This document shows, one piece after another, positions 41,430 to 49,899 of a stretch of DNA of 64,000 nt (within the stretch, counting starts at the first letter, position 1; every line of letters starts with the position of its first letter). Both the position numbers and the translations under genes were made by a program. The DNA comes from CAZPXH01 sp964591085 (GTDB lineage: Bacteria; Spirochaetota; Spirochaetia; DSM-27196; CAZPXH01). Below the pieces are notes generated by a model. It saw only the letters and a list, made by a program, of their open reading frames with translations, was not told where the DNA came from and made no database searches. The stretch covers positions 1-64,000 of the forward strand of contig CAZPXH010000001.1 in the NCBI GenBank assembly GCA_964591085.1, given 5' to 3'.

Positions 41430-43514
41430 TCACGTGGCTTCCTGGTACTGCAGCCTGTACAGTTCGTAGTACAGCCCGCGTTCTGCAAGCAGGCTGTCGT
41501 GGGTCCCGCTTTCCGCAACTTGGCCGTGGCTCAGGACAATGATCCGGTCTGCGTTCTTGATGGTGGAAAGCCTGTGGGCGATCACCAGGGACGTTCGCCC
41601 TTTCAGAACCTCCTCCATTCCCGTCTGCACCAGTCGCTCGGTTTCGGTATCTATGTGAGCGGTCGCCTCGTCCATGACAATAACTGGCGGATTATGAGCC
41701 AGGATCCGGGCAAAGCTGATGAGCTGCCGCTGTCCGGTTGACAGGTTGGTTGCTCCCTCCGAGAGGTGGGTATCCAGTCCATCCGGCAGTCGGTTCACAA
41801 AGCCTGACGCCTGCACCCGCTCCAGGAGCCCCTGCAGCTCCTCCTCCGGCTTCTGCAGTCCGAGGAGGATGTTCTGGCGGATGGTGTCACTGAACAGAAA
41901 GACGTCCTGCTGAATGGGCTGAATGAGAGTGCGCAGCTGGGCCAGCGGAAGGTTCCGGATGTCCACCCCGTCCAGGAAGATGCTGCCGGAATCAATGTCC
42001 CATAGCCTTGTGAGCACGGATGTGATGGTGGTCTTTCCGGCACCGGTTGGCCCGACAATCGCAACGGTTTCTCCGGGATCCGCTGTGAAGCTGATCCCTT
42101 TGAGGACCGGCTCGCCGGGGATGTAGGAGAACTGCACGTCCCTAAACTGTATCCGCCCCTGCACAGATTCAGGCGCTTCTTCCTTGCCTTGATCGGGAAT
42201 CCGCTGGACGTCATCCAGCAGCGCAAAGACCCGCTCTGCTCCGGCCATGGCCGACTGCAGGAGGGTGAATCGCTCAGAGATGTTCATCACCGGCTGATAG
42301 AAGCGCCGGACCAGGTTGATAAACGCAACAAGGATCCCCAGGGATACTACCTGGAGCGCAAAGGCCCGGGCGCCAAAGTAGATGACAATGGCAATGCTTG
42401 TTGAGCCCAGGAGATCCACCAGAGGCCGGAAGACGGCAAACACGTACATTTCCCGGAGATTGGCCTGCGTCAGGTTCTGGTTGTTCTCGCCGAATCGCTC
42501 AAGGACGGCGTCTTCCTGGGAGAACGACTGCACAACGCTCATGCCGGAGAAATGCTCGGACAGGAAGCCGTTCATCCGGCTGACCTGGCTCCGCACATGG
42601 CGGTATGCGTTGCGGGAACGGCTGCGGAACACGGCAGTCAGAATGATGACCGGTGGCAGTGTTGCTACCGTGATCAGCGCCATACGAGGATTGAGCGCGA
42701 ACAGGGCTATCACCACGCCCACCATGTAGGCGAGGTCTTTCAGCAGGTTGGGCATAACGTCGGTGAAGAACTCATTGATGGTCTCAACGTCCCCGGTAAC
42801 CCGGGTGACCAGGCGTCCCACGGGATTGTTGTCCAGAAAGCTCTGCCGCTGCTCAACGGTGTGCTCAAAGACCTGCAGCCGCATGTCCCGCATCACCCGC
42901 TGGCCGATCCAGCCGGAAAGGAGTGTCTGGGCAAAGGTGAATACTATTCCGGCGAGCAGGAGACCCAAAAAGATGCGTCCCGCCTCCAACAGGCGCCCGT
43001 AGTCATCCGAGCGGAGGTCCTCCAGTACGGAGGGCGGAAGCTCTCCCAGGTCACCGCGCAGGAGAAGCATCTGCCCATCCATCACCGTCACCGTCACTCC
43101 TTCCTGCCGAATCCGCTGCAGGAGGTCGGAATTCTCGGGTGCGAGGTAGTACTCCTCGCGAGACAGCGTACCATCGTCCCGCAGCTCTGCCCGCGCCGGT
43201 GCGGCGATCTGGTTGGTTGCCGCGGTTCCGATGTAGACGTAGTCACCAATGACCAGGCCGTCTTCTTCCAGGTTCAGTGATTCCAGCCGTGGGCTTTGCG
43301 CCTGCACCGCTGGGATGCGGAGCCAGGAAGCGCGGAGATCGTTGTCTACTGCACCCTGCACAACCACCGGAAGCAGGATTTCGCTTGTTGTGGCGGCAAA
43401 CAGCGCGCCGAGCATGAACAGCGTCAGCAAAATGTAGGGCTTGAGGTAGCCCATGAGCCTGCGGAACACATGCGGGTTGAAGGTGCTTGCTACCGACTCT
43501 TCTTCACCGATCAC
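41430..43514 (-). CDS. ABC exporter subunit with catalytic NBD (TM288-like)
   Basis: A 694-residue fused membrane/ATPase half-transporter. Six membrane helices are interrupted between the first and second by an unusual insert of about 110 residues (55-165). The ATPase shows GPTGAGKTTITSVL, LSTGQRQLISFARIL and VIVMDEATAHID, with the catalytic Glu present, and the switch His in VIAHRLST. It pairs with the following subunit, whose gene overlaps its start by 4 bases, as a heterodimeric lipid or drug exporter. Confidence 0.9.
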   Translation of the reverse strand: MIGEEESVASTFNPHVFRRLMGYLKPYILLTLFMLGALFAATTSEILLPVVVQGAVDNDLRASWLRIPAVQAQSPRLESLNLEEDGLVIGDYVYIGTAATNQIAAPARAELRDDGTLSREEYYLAPENSDLLQRIRQEGVTVTVMDGQMLLLRGDLGELPPSVLEDLRSDDYGRLLEAGRIFLGLLLAGIVFTFAQTLLSGWIGQRVMRDMRLQVFEHTVEQRQSFLDNNPVGRLVTRVTGDVETINEFFTDVMPNLLKDLAYMVGVVIALFALNPRMALITVATLPPVIILTAVFRSRSRNAYRHVRSQVSRMNGFLSEHFSGMSVVQSFSQEDAVLERFGENNQNLTQANLREMYVFAVFRPLVDLLGSTSIAIVIYFGARAFALQVVSLGILVAFINLVRRFYQPVMNISERFTLLQSAMAGAERVFALLDDVQRIPDQGKEEAPESVQGRIQFRDVQFSYIPGEPVLKGISFTADPGETVAIVGPTGAGKTTITSVLTRLWDIDSGSIFLDGVDIRNLPLAQLRTLIQPIQQDVFLFSDTIRQNILLGLQKPEEELQGLLERVQASGFVNRLPDGLDTHLSEGATNLSTGQRQLISFARILAHNPPVIVMDEATAHIDTETERLVQTGMEEVLKGRTSLVIAHRLSTIKNADRIIVLSHGQVAESGTHDSLLAERGLYYELYRLQYQEAT

Positions 43515-45259
43515 TGTATTGCTCCAATAGAATCTTCCAGGCGCTGGTGCTCCCAGGTCTGTGCATAAAAGCCGCCCTTCTGTACCAGCTCCGCGTGTGT
43601 GCCGCTTTCCACTATCGCCCCTTCGTCCATGACGTAGATCCGGTCCGCATTGGACAGGGTGCTCACGCGATGAGAAATCAGGATGGTGGTCCGGTCTGCG
43701 CGAACCTCCCGGAGGTGGTCCAGAATCCGCTCCTCGGTTTCCGTGTCTATCGCGGAAAGCGAATCGTCCATGATAAGGATCTCCGGATCCGTGATTACCG
43801 CTCGGGAGATTGCCACCCGCTGCTTCTGGCCCCCGGACAGGGTGACGCCGCGCTCACCAACAATAGTGTCGTATCCTTGCGGGAAGGCAGAGACATCCCG
43901 GTGGATGGTGGACACCTCCGCCATGCGGCGAACCTCGGCCTCGCTCGCTTCCGGGCGCCCGAAGCGGATGTTTGCGCTCACCGTATCGGAAAAGAGGAAC
44001 TGATCCTGCGCCACAAGCCCAAATGCGGTGCGGAGCGTGGACAGCTCGTAGTCCCGAACGTCGGTGCCATCAATGAACACCGTTCCCGCCGGCGGATCCA
44101 ACATGCGGTTCAGCACGTTTACCAGCGTTGTCTTTCCTGCGCCGGTCCTGCCAAGAATGCCGATAATCTCGCCCCGCTCCGCGCGGAGGCCGAGGTTGTG
44201 GAGAGCCGGCTGGCTGGTCCCGGGGTAGGTGAGGCTGAGACTGCGAATCTCAATTGCTCCACGAGGTGGCTCGGTCCGTGCATTCGGCGAGGAGACAATC
44301 TCCGGCTCCTGACGCATCAGATCATTGATCCGCCCCATGGACGCACTGCCGCGCTGCAGAATGTTGACCGTGAAGCCAGCGCCAATCATCGGCCAGGTCA
44401 GCTGGTCCAGGTAGTAGCTGACTGCTACAAATCCTCCAACTGTCAGGCCCCCAAAGATCACCGCACGGCCACCAAAGACCAGCAGCAGCAGCGCAGTGAG
44501 GCCGGAAAGAAAGGTCACGAGCGGAAACATCATTCCCCAGGTCATCACCAGGCTGATGTTCCGCTTCTGATAGACGCGGCTTGCGTCGCCAAAGCGGCGG
44601 GTGAACCAGGCTTCCTTGTGAAAGGATTTGACAACGCGGCTTCCGCTGAAGACCTCCTGCGCCTGGCGGGACATCTCGCTGAAGCTCGCCTGCACTTTGC
44701 CAAAGAGCGGGCCGATGAGCCTCCCGAGCCCGAAGATCACCAGACTGACAAAAGGCAGGGGGATCAGAACCCACAACGCAACGGACGAATACTGGGTCAG
44801 CAGGATGGCAAAGATCACAATCGCGGTGACGGTTGCGTCCGCCGCCGCAACCAGGCCCATGCTGGATGCCATTCGCACCTGCATCAGGTCATTGGTGGAG
44901 CGGGCCATGAGATCACCGATGGTGTTCTGGGCGAAAAACGCACGCGATTGCCGCGAAAGATGCTGGAACAGATCGCTCCGGATCTCGCCCTCAATTCGCC
45001 GGGCGGCGCCGTGGATCCAGTACCGCCATCCCAGGCGGCCAGCAACGGTCAGCAGCGCAACACCAACGATGGACAGTCCGATGAGAGCAATGTCCTCCAG
45101 ACGGAATCGACCGGACGCAATCTGGTCCACCGCTATCTGGATGCGCCACGGGATCAGGAGCTGACTGCCGCTGGCGAGAAACAGGCTGAGCAGACCCAGG
45201 ACGTAGCGCCAGCGGTGCTTCCTCATGTAGGGGAAAAGGGCTTTCAGGTTGGCAAGCAT
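43511..45259 (-). CDS. ABC exporter subunit with degenerate NBD (TM287-like)
   Basis: A 582-residue half-transporter with six membrane helices and an ATPase domain: GRTGAGKTTLVNVL, LSGGQKQRVAISRAV and Walker B ILIMDDSLSAID. The residue after the Walker B Asp is Asp instead of the catalytic Glu, the hallmark of the degenerate site in heterodimeric exporters such as TM287/TM288 and BmrC/BmrD. It is translated first, and the partner gene overlaps it by 4 bases. PlsC lies just upstream, hinting at a lipid-related cargo. Confidence 0.9.
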   Translation of the reverse strand: MLANLKALFPYMRKHRWRYVLGLLSLFLASGSQLLIPWRIQIAVDQIASGRFRLEDIALIGLSIVGVALLTVAGRLGWRYWIHGAARRIEGEIRSDLFQHLSRQSRAFFAQNTIGDLMARSTNDLMQVRMASSMGLVAAADATVTAIVIFAILLTQYSSVALWVLIPLPFVSLVIFGLGRLIGPLFGKVQASFSEMSRQAQEVFSGSRVVKSFHKEAWFTRRFGDASRVYQKRNISLVMTWGMMFPLVTFLSGLTALLLLVFGGRAVIFGGLTVGGFVAVSYYLDQLTWPMIGAGFTVNILQRGSASMGRINDLMRQEPEIVSSPNARTEPPRGAIEIRSLSLTYPGTSQPALHNLGLRAERGEIIGILGRTGAGKTTLVNVLNRMLDPPAGTVFIDGTDVRDYELSTLRTAFGLVAQDQFLFSDTVSANIRFGRPEASEAEVRRMAEVSTIHRDVSAFPQGYDTIVGERGVTLSGGQKQRVAISRAVITDPEILIMDDSLSAIDTETEERILDHLREVRADRTTILISHRVSTLSNADRIYVMDEGAIVESGTHAELVQKGGFYAQTWEHQRLEDSIGAIQ

Positions 45260-45267
45260 GTCAGCGA

Positions 45268-46005
45268 TTACTCCTTCCAGTGGATAAGACGCGCCGAAAT
45301 GGATTCGCGAGAGTGGTCCAGCAGTTCCCGTACCGCCGCCCGGGTTTTTGGTGGCGCAAACGACGCCACAGGCGCAACCCGATACCTCGGCAGAGCCTCG
45401 GTGGCAAACACATCATCCAGACGGCGCAGCCGGCAACCACCGTCCAACGCCACCGCCGTAACGGGAAGGCGCTGGCCAGCCAGCGCAAAGCGCAGAGCTC
45501 CGGCCTGAAATTTCAAAAGATTGCCTTTGCGGCTCCGCGAACCCTCCGGAAAGATAACGAGAAAGTATCGGGAATCCACCGATTCGGCCAGTCTTGCTAT
45601 CCTTCGGGCGTCCTCCGGACCGGGTTGACTGCGATTGACCAATGCCTGGCCCTGCAAGCGGAGAACACGGCTTACAAAGGGGAAGCGCTTCCCCAGTTCA
45701 TCCTTGGCAACAAACACAACGCGGCCTGGCAGGAGTGCGGAGAGAACAACGATGTCCAGAATGCTCTGGTGATTTGCAATGATTACGCGGCCGCCAGTGA
45801 TGCGGGACAGGTCCGGGTCCGCTTGAGTTTGAATGCCAGCAATGACCTTTGCGTCCCGCAGCAGTTTGCGGGCAATGTTTCCAACCGCGTCGTATGACCA
45901 TTCCCGGGCGGCTGTCCGGTTCACCAGGCAACGCAGCAACAGCTCAGCGTCCATCCGGATCAGGCGGATCAGTACCCGGATGATGAGAACGCTTCCTCTC
46001 AGCAC
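45268..46005 (-). CDS. plsC: 1-acyl-sn-glycerol-3-phosphate acyltransferase (PlsC)
   Basis: A 245-residue acyltransferase with an N-terminal hydrophobic helix, the catalytic HxxxxD motif in IANHQSILDIVVLSAL, the acceptor-binding FPEGSRSRKG motif and a PVTAVALDGG strand. It adds the second acyl chain in phosphatidic acid synthesis. Start taken as GTG 46005 without a clear ribosome binding site. Eight bases separate it from the exporter genes, and it is divergent from rpsT. Confidence 0.87.
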   Translation of the reverse strand: MLRGSVLIIRVLIRLIRMDAELLLRCLVNRTAAREWSYDAVGNIARKLLRDAKVIAGIQTQADPDLSRITGGRVIIANHQSILDIVVLSALLPGRVVFVAKDELGKRFPFVSRVLRLQGQALVNRSQPGPEDARRIARLAESVDSRYFLVIFPEGSRSRKGNLLKFQAGALRFALAGQRLPVTAVALDGGCRLRRLDDVFATEALPRYRVAPVASFAPPKTRAAVRELLDHSRESISARLIHWKE

Positions 46006-46034
46006 CGTGCAATGGTATCCGCAAGGCGCCGCTG

Positions 46035-46063
46035 TTGACAGCGCGGTGGGGCTCTGCTAATTT
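46035..46063 (+). promoter_or_regulatory. Promoter of the rpsT-hup operon
   Basis: TTGACA at 46035-46040, 17-base spacer, TAATTT at 46058-46063. Transcription near 46070 would give a leader of about 37 bases carrying GGAGGAAG before the TTG start of rpsT. Confidence 0.75.
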
Positions 46064-46106
46064 CCCGGCCTGCCGAAACTTAGGCAGTTGATTACTGGAG
46101 GAAGAC

Positions 46107-46373
46107 TTGGCGAACAAACTCTCATCGGCAAAGCGTTACCGGCAGAGCGTGAAGCGGCGGATGCGGAACCGGATTACTAAGTCCACGGTCCGGACCGCGC
46201 AGCGCAAGCTCAACGAGGCCATTGCGGCCGGGGACCGGGATACCGCCCTTGCCGAAGTTGCACGCGTGGAGAAGATGCTGGACAACGCAGCCGGTCGCGG
46301 AATTCTTCACCGCAACACCGTGGACCGGACAAAGTCACGCCTGCGGCGTCGAGTGAACGCCCTCGCCGGATAG
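46107..46373 (+). CDS. rpsT: 30S ribosomal protein S20
   Basis: An 88-residue basic protein beginning MANKLSSAKRYRQSVKRR with the S20 pattern (RNRITKSTVRTAQRKL, then GRGILHRNTVDRTKSRLRRR). It binds 16S rRNA early in 30S assembly. The start codon is TTG at 46107 with GGAGGAAG upstream. S20 genes elsewhere also use rare starts, which matters for autoregulation in Escherichia coli. Confidence 0.95.
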   Translation: MANKLSSAKRYRQSVKRRMRNRITKSTVRTAQRKLNEAIAAGDRDTALAEVARVEKMLDNAAGRGILHRNTVDRTKSRLRRRVNALAG

Positions 46374-46393
46374 CCCGAAGGGCCAAGCAGGCA

Positions 46394-46696
46394 ATGGCTG
46401 AACAAAAACTCACCAAGGCCGACATAGTAGAAGCCATCGCAGAGTCCAGCCGATGCACCAAGAAGGACATCCAGCAGATCATTGATCTATTCTTCAGCCA
46501 GGTGAAGCAGGGCCTGCTTTCGGAGAACACCATCGAGTTCCGTGGTTTTGGCACCTTTGAGATCCGTACCCGCAAAGGTCGGCAGCACGCCCGTAATCCC
46601 CGGACCGGGGAAACCGTCCAGGTCCAGGATCACGGAGTGGTGGTGTTTCGGCCGGGGAAGGAACTCAAGGATGCCAGCTGGCCCATCCGCCGCTAA
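46394..46696 (+). CDS. hup: HU-family nucleoid DNA-binding protein
   Basis: A 100-residue HU/IHF-fold protein: LTKADIVEAIAESSRCTKKD, FRGFGTFEIRTRKGRQHARN and PRTGETVQV, with the DNA-binding arm including ARNPRTGE. It bends and compacts DNA. 21 bases after rpsT. HU or IHF cannot be told with certainty; the intact GFGTFEIRTRKGR and single copy favour HU. Confidence 0.92.
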   Translation: MAEQKLTKADIVEAIAESSRCTKKDIQQIIDLFFSQVKQGLLSENTIEFRGFGTFEIRTRKGRQHARNPRTGETVQVQDHGVVVFRPGKELKDASWPIRR

Positions 46697-46706
46697 TCCT
46701 CAGACA

Positions 46707-48323
46707 CTGAACACTATCGATCCTTCTGTCAGAAGGCCCGCTATCAACCTTTTACTTTTTGCCGCCTCAATTGTGTTGTGGGCGGCGGCCTTTCCCAACA
46801 TGCTGTTTCCGTGGGGCCTGTGGCCTCTCGGCTGGGTTGCGCTTGCTCCGGCCGTGCTGGCGCTCCGGCGCTCCACGATGTTGGAGACGCTTATCGTCTC
46901 ACCGCTGTTTGGCTGGCTGACCTACGCACTGTTCAACTACTGGCTCGGCACCTTCCATCCCCTTGCCATGACAGTGGTGGCTCTCATTTACGCCGGCTAC
47001 TACCTGGTGCTGTTTCCGGTGCTGAAGCTTGCCGAGCGTCTATTCCCCAGCAATGGCTTCCTGGTTCAGATCGTAATCTGGCTGGCCTACGAGTACCTGC
47101 GCACCCTTGGCTATCTCGGTTATCCCTACGGGATCATCGGGTACAGCCAGTATCTCTTTCTTCCGCTCGTCCGGCTGTCTTCCATTACGGGGGTCTGGGG
47201 TGTTTCTGCTCTCGTGGTTGCGCCATCCTTCTTTGTTGGCTGGATGCTGGATAGGCCGCAAGCGGGATTCGGGGCCTTTGTGCGGCGGCATCGCGTGGCG
47301 GTGGGCGTCTGGGTCGCGCTGCTGGTAGCGGCAATCACCTGGGGTATGGCGACCCGCGTTGACTACAGTGGCGTCAGGCACGTCCGGATGGCGCTGGTAC
47401 AGCAGAATGTGGACCCCTGGCAGGGTGGAAGCCGCGCTTACCGCCGGTCTCTGGACGCTCTGATCCGGCAGTCGGAAGCCGCGCTTGCGGAGCATCCCGG
47501 AATTGAGATGGTTGTGTGGTCCGAGACCAGCTTTGTCCCCGCCATCGACTATCACCGTCAGTTCCGGGCAAACCGTGACAACTGGGAGATTGTGCGCGAG
47601 CTTCTGGACTACATGGAGCGGCAGGACGTGCCATTTGTCATTGGCAATGACGACGGGCAGCGCGCCCAGCTTGATGGGGGGAGCTTTGACCGCGTGGAGT
47701 ACAACGCTGTCCTGCTGTTTGAGGACGGGGATATTGCGGATAGATACTGGAAAACCCATCTGGTTCCCTTCACCGAGCATTTCCCGTACCAGAACCTGCT
47801 CCCCGGTGTTCAACAACTCCTTCTGGACTTCGATACCCACTTCTGGGAGGCCGGTACGGAGTACACCGTGTTTGAGTCTCTGGGGTTCCGTTTCTCGTCA
47901 CCGATCTGTTTTGAAGACAGCTTCGGCTACCTGAACCGGAGATTCGTGAAAAACGGAGCCGAAGTGCTTGTCAACCTTACCAATGACTCCTGGGCCAATT
48001 CGGAGACTGCCATGGTTCAGCACGCTGCAATGGCGGTGTTCCGCGCCACGGAGAACCGGCGTTCGATGGTACGGTCCACCAACGGCGGCTTCACCACGCT
48101 GATCGATCCCAACGGGCAGATCGTGGACTGGCTCCCGATGTTTAGCGAGGACTATCTTGTGGTTGACGTGCCCATCTACACCGAGGGCACCACCCTGTAC
48201 ACCCGGTTCGGAGACTGGTTTGCCTGGACAGCGCTGCTTGCCGCTGCTGGTCTGCTTGGCTGGGGCGGGATCTGCGCGTTGACAGCCGCTCGGGGCCAAA
48301 GGACAATGAGGAAGAGTGGATAG
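46707..48323 (+). CDS. lnt: Apolipoprotein N-acyltransferase, copy 1
   Basis: About 538 residues: six to eight membrane helices, then a nitrilase domain with Glu in VVWSETSF, Lys in YWKTHLVPFTEHFPY and Cys in SPICFEDSF, the complete triad. Lnt adds the third acyl chain to lipoproteins. The start is uncertain. No ATG, GTG or TTG precedes the first helix after the hup stop. CTG 46707 is used here; ATC 46743, with AGAAGG six bases upstream, is the alternative. A GTG at 46773 would cut the first helix. A second copy lies at 51825-53387. Confidence 0.9.
   Translation: MNTIDPSVRRPAINLLLFAASIVLWAAAFPNMLFPWGLWPLGWVALAPAVLALRRSTMLETLIVSPLFGWLTYALFNYWLGTFHPLAMTVVALIYAGYYLVLFPVLKLAERLFPSNGFLVQIVIWLAYEYLRTLGYLGYPYGIIGYSQYLFLPLVRLSSITGVWGVSALVVAPSFFVGWMLDRPQAGFGAFVRRHRVAVGVWVALLVAAITWGMATRVDYSGVRHVRMALVQQNVDPWQGGSRAYRRSLDALIRQSEAALAEHPGIEMVVWSETSFVPAIDYHRQFRANRDNWEIVRELLDYMERQDVPFVIGNDDGQRAQLDGGSFDRVEYNAVLLFEDGDIADRYWKTHLVPFTEHFPYQNLLPGVQQLLLDFDTHFWEAGTEYTVFESLGFRFSSPICFEDSFGYLNRRFVKNGAEVLVNLTNDSWANSETAMVQHAAMAVFRATENRRSMVRSTNGGFTTLIDPNGQIVDWLPMFSEDYLVVDVPIYTEGTTLYTRFGDWFAWTALLAAAGLLGWGGICALTAARGQRTMRKSG
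48279..48307 (+). promoter_or_regulatory. Possible internal promoter for the response regulator gene
   Basis: TTGACA at 48279-48284 and GACAAT at 48302-48307 with 17-base spacing lie inside the end of lnt. Transcription would start near 48314, just before the GTG at 48316. Confidence 0.35.
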
Positions 48324-49074
48324 CGAACGCATCCTGGTAGTGGATGACGAACCGATCAACCTCCAGTTCTTTGAGGCGATGCTGGGCAAGCTGGGCTTCA
48401 CAGTTATCGGTGCCTCGGACGGAGAGGAGGCGCTTGTTCGCGTTCGCAGCGAGCGGCCGGATCTCATCATTCTGGACAACGTCATGCCCAAGCTTACCGG
48501 CTGGGACGTGACCCGCCGCCTGAAGCAGGACGAGGAATACGCCGAGTTTCGGGACATCCCTATCATCATGTTCAGCGCCGTGACCGACATTGCCCACAAG
48601 ATTGAGGGCTTTGAGCTGGGAATTGATGACTACATCACCAAGCCCTTCAACTTCTCGGAGGTGCTCGCCAGGATCAAGGCAGTGCTGAGAAGCCGGGATC
48701 TCTACCGACAGCTTGTGCGCAGGGAGCGTCGCCTGTCGTTGATTGACACGTTGCACACCTCGCTGGACTACTTCACGGCGCACTTGCGTACGCCCTTTGA
48801 GGACCTGCTTGGAGAGGCGCACGCGCTGGATCCTGAGCAGCCAGACCAGGTCCAGGAGTTTCTGGCGCGGGTCATTTCGGATGCGGAGCAGACCCTTGCC
48901 GCCATTGATGCGCTGGAAGAAGAAGTTTCGGATCTGAAGGCACGCGGTGAAGGGATGAAGGCGGAAGAAATCACGCTGACGGATCTGGACGACCGATACG
49001 TGAAGCATTTCAACACCTATCGTGCCGCGGAGCTTCCGCTGGACCTGGAAGCTGAAGAGCGGGTGGAGGGTTAG
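48316..49074 (+). CDS. Response regulator with helical C-terminal domain
   Basis: A 252-residue protein. Residues 1-120 are a receiver domain with Asp10-Asp11, phosphoacceptor Asp54 (LILDNVMPK-like, reading IILDNVMPK), Ser87 and Lys109 (YITKPF). Residues 125-250 are helical; RRLSLIDTLHTSLDYFTAHL resembles a dimerisation helix of a histidine kinase but lacks the ATPase domain. There is no DNA-binding domain, so output is probably by protein contact. GTG start overlaps the lnt end by 8 bases. Confidence 0.82.
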   Translation: MDSERILVVDDEPINLQFFEAMLGKLGFTVIGASDGEEALVRVRSERPDLIILDNVMPKLTGWDVTRRLKQDEEYAEFRDIPIIMFSAVTDIAHKIEGFELGIDDYITKPFNFSEVLARIKAVLRSRDLYRQLVRRERRLSLIDTLHTSLDYFTAHLRTPFEDLLGEAHALDPEQPDQVQEFLARVISDAEQTLAAIDALEEEVSDLKARGEGMKAEEITLTDLDDRYVKHFNTYRAAELPLDLEAEERVEG

Positions 49075-49077
49075 ACG

Positions 49078-49302
49078 GTGAAGCTGACCGAAGACAAGAA
49101 GAAGGCTCTGGAAGAGTTTGCTGCCGGTCGGCGCTTGTACAACATGATGCGCTTCAAGGAAGCCCTCCCGTACTTCGCGCGCGGGATACAGCTGGAAGGT
49201 AAGGAGAGCCCGAGCGGCGTGTACTACGCACGCTGCAAGGCCTACATTGAAAAGCCGCCCCCGGATGACTGGGACGGCGTGTTCGAGCAGAAGACCAAGT
49301 AG
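49078..49302 (+). CDS. Small TPR-like protein
   Basis: A 74-residue protein with one TPR-like helical pair (FAAGRRLYNMMRFKEALPYF) and the C-terminal motif PPPDDWDGVFEQKTK. A similar PPxxWDGVxxxxxK ending occurs after the TPR region of many spirochaete adenylate cyclases, so this may be a detached version of that module. GTG start three bases after the response regulator; its stop overlaps the start of the next gene. Confidence 0.68.
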   Translation: MKLTEDKKKALEEFAAGRRLYNMMRFKEALPYFARGIQLEGKESPSGVYYARCKAYIEKPPPDDWDGVFEQKTK

Positions 49303-49730
49303 TGGCAAGACTCGGACGAGGACGAAGGAAGCAGGTTCCCACGGCTGTCCAGGTACGGACCCGGTTTGGACCGCGGACCCGCGCGGAAGGAATCCTGCGT
49401 TTCTCCCGGTCGGTACGAATTGAGGGTCAGTACGAGGGCCGGATTGAGTCCACCGGTGTGCTATACATTGAGGCAGACGCCGAGGTTCGCGCGGAGGTCC
49501 GCGCAGACATGGTCATTGTCGCCGGGACGGTGCGCGGTGATATCCACGCGGACCGCAGTGTTGAAATGCTGTCCGGCGGTGCCATTTACGGAAATGTGCG
49601 CACCGGTCGGCTCCGCATTGCAGACGGCGTGGTCTTTGACGGGAAGTGTGAGATGATTCGCGGAGACGATCCGGTGGACATCTTTGCGTCCGGTCGTGAT
49701 GAGTTGAAAAGCGGTCTGGTTACCTACTGA
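49302..49730 (+). CDS. Bactofilin, second copy
   Basis: A 142-residue bactofilin with a basic N-terminus (ARLGRGRRKQVPTAVQVR) and the beta-helix core: GILRFSRSVRIEGQYEGRIE, VIVAGTVRGDIHADRSVEML and GGAIYGNVRTGRLRIADG. It overlaps the preceding stop by one base. Its partner is unknown; the response regulator and TPR-like genes upstream are cotranscribed. Confidence 0.9.
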   Translation: MARLGRGRRKQVPTAVQVRTRFGPRTRAEGILRFSRSVRIEGQYEGRIESTGVLYIEADAEVRAEVRADMVIVAGTVRGDIHADRSVEMLSGGAIYGNVRTGRLRIADGVVFDGKCEMIRGDDPVDIFASGRDELKSGLVTY

Positions 49731-49743
49731 TCAGCCGTTCGGG

Positions 49744-49772
49744 TTGACACCGGGGGCATAGCTCCCTAGTTT
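49744..49772 (+). promoter_or_regulatory. Promoter of rho-rpmE
   Basis: TTGACA at 49744-49749, 17-base spacer, TAGTTT at 49767-49772. Transcription near 49779 gives a leader of about 120 bases before the rho ATG. Confidence 0.7.
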
Positions 49773-49778
49773 AGGAAA

Positions 49779-49899
49779 AACTCCGCTGTCTCCCGGAATC
49801 ATTGTTAGTTCGCTCCGGCATCCCGCCGGGGCGTTGGCGGGTTCGTAGCGCACGTACCACCCTCTGGAAAGCGCTGCGACGTATAAGGACGGATACTGA
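49779..49899 (+). promoter_or_regulatory. rho leader region
   Basis: About 120 untranslated bases precede rho, ending with AAGGA near the ATG. Rho commonly limits its own synthesis by terminating within its leader. This leader is C-poor in the first half, then has CATCCCGCCG and CCACCCTC stretches; a rut-type site is possible but not shown. Confidence 0.35.

Noticed and set aside
43487..45508. 673-codon plus-strand open frame opposite the ABC exporter
   Set aside because: Long only because of GC-rich codon usage on the other strand; rich in His, Gln and Arg with no domain.
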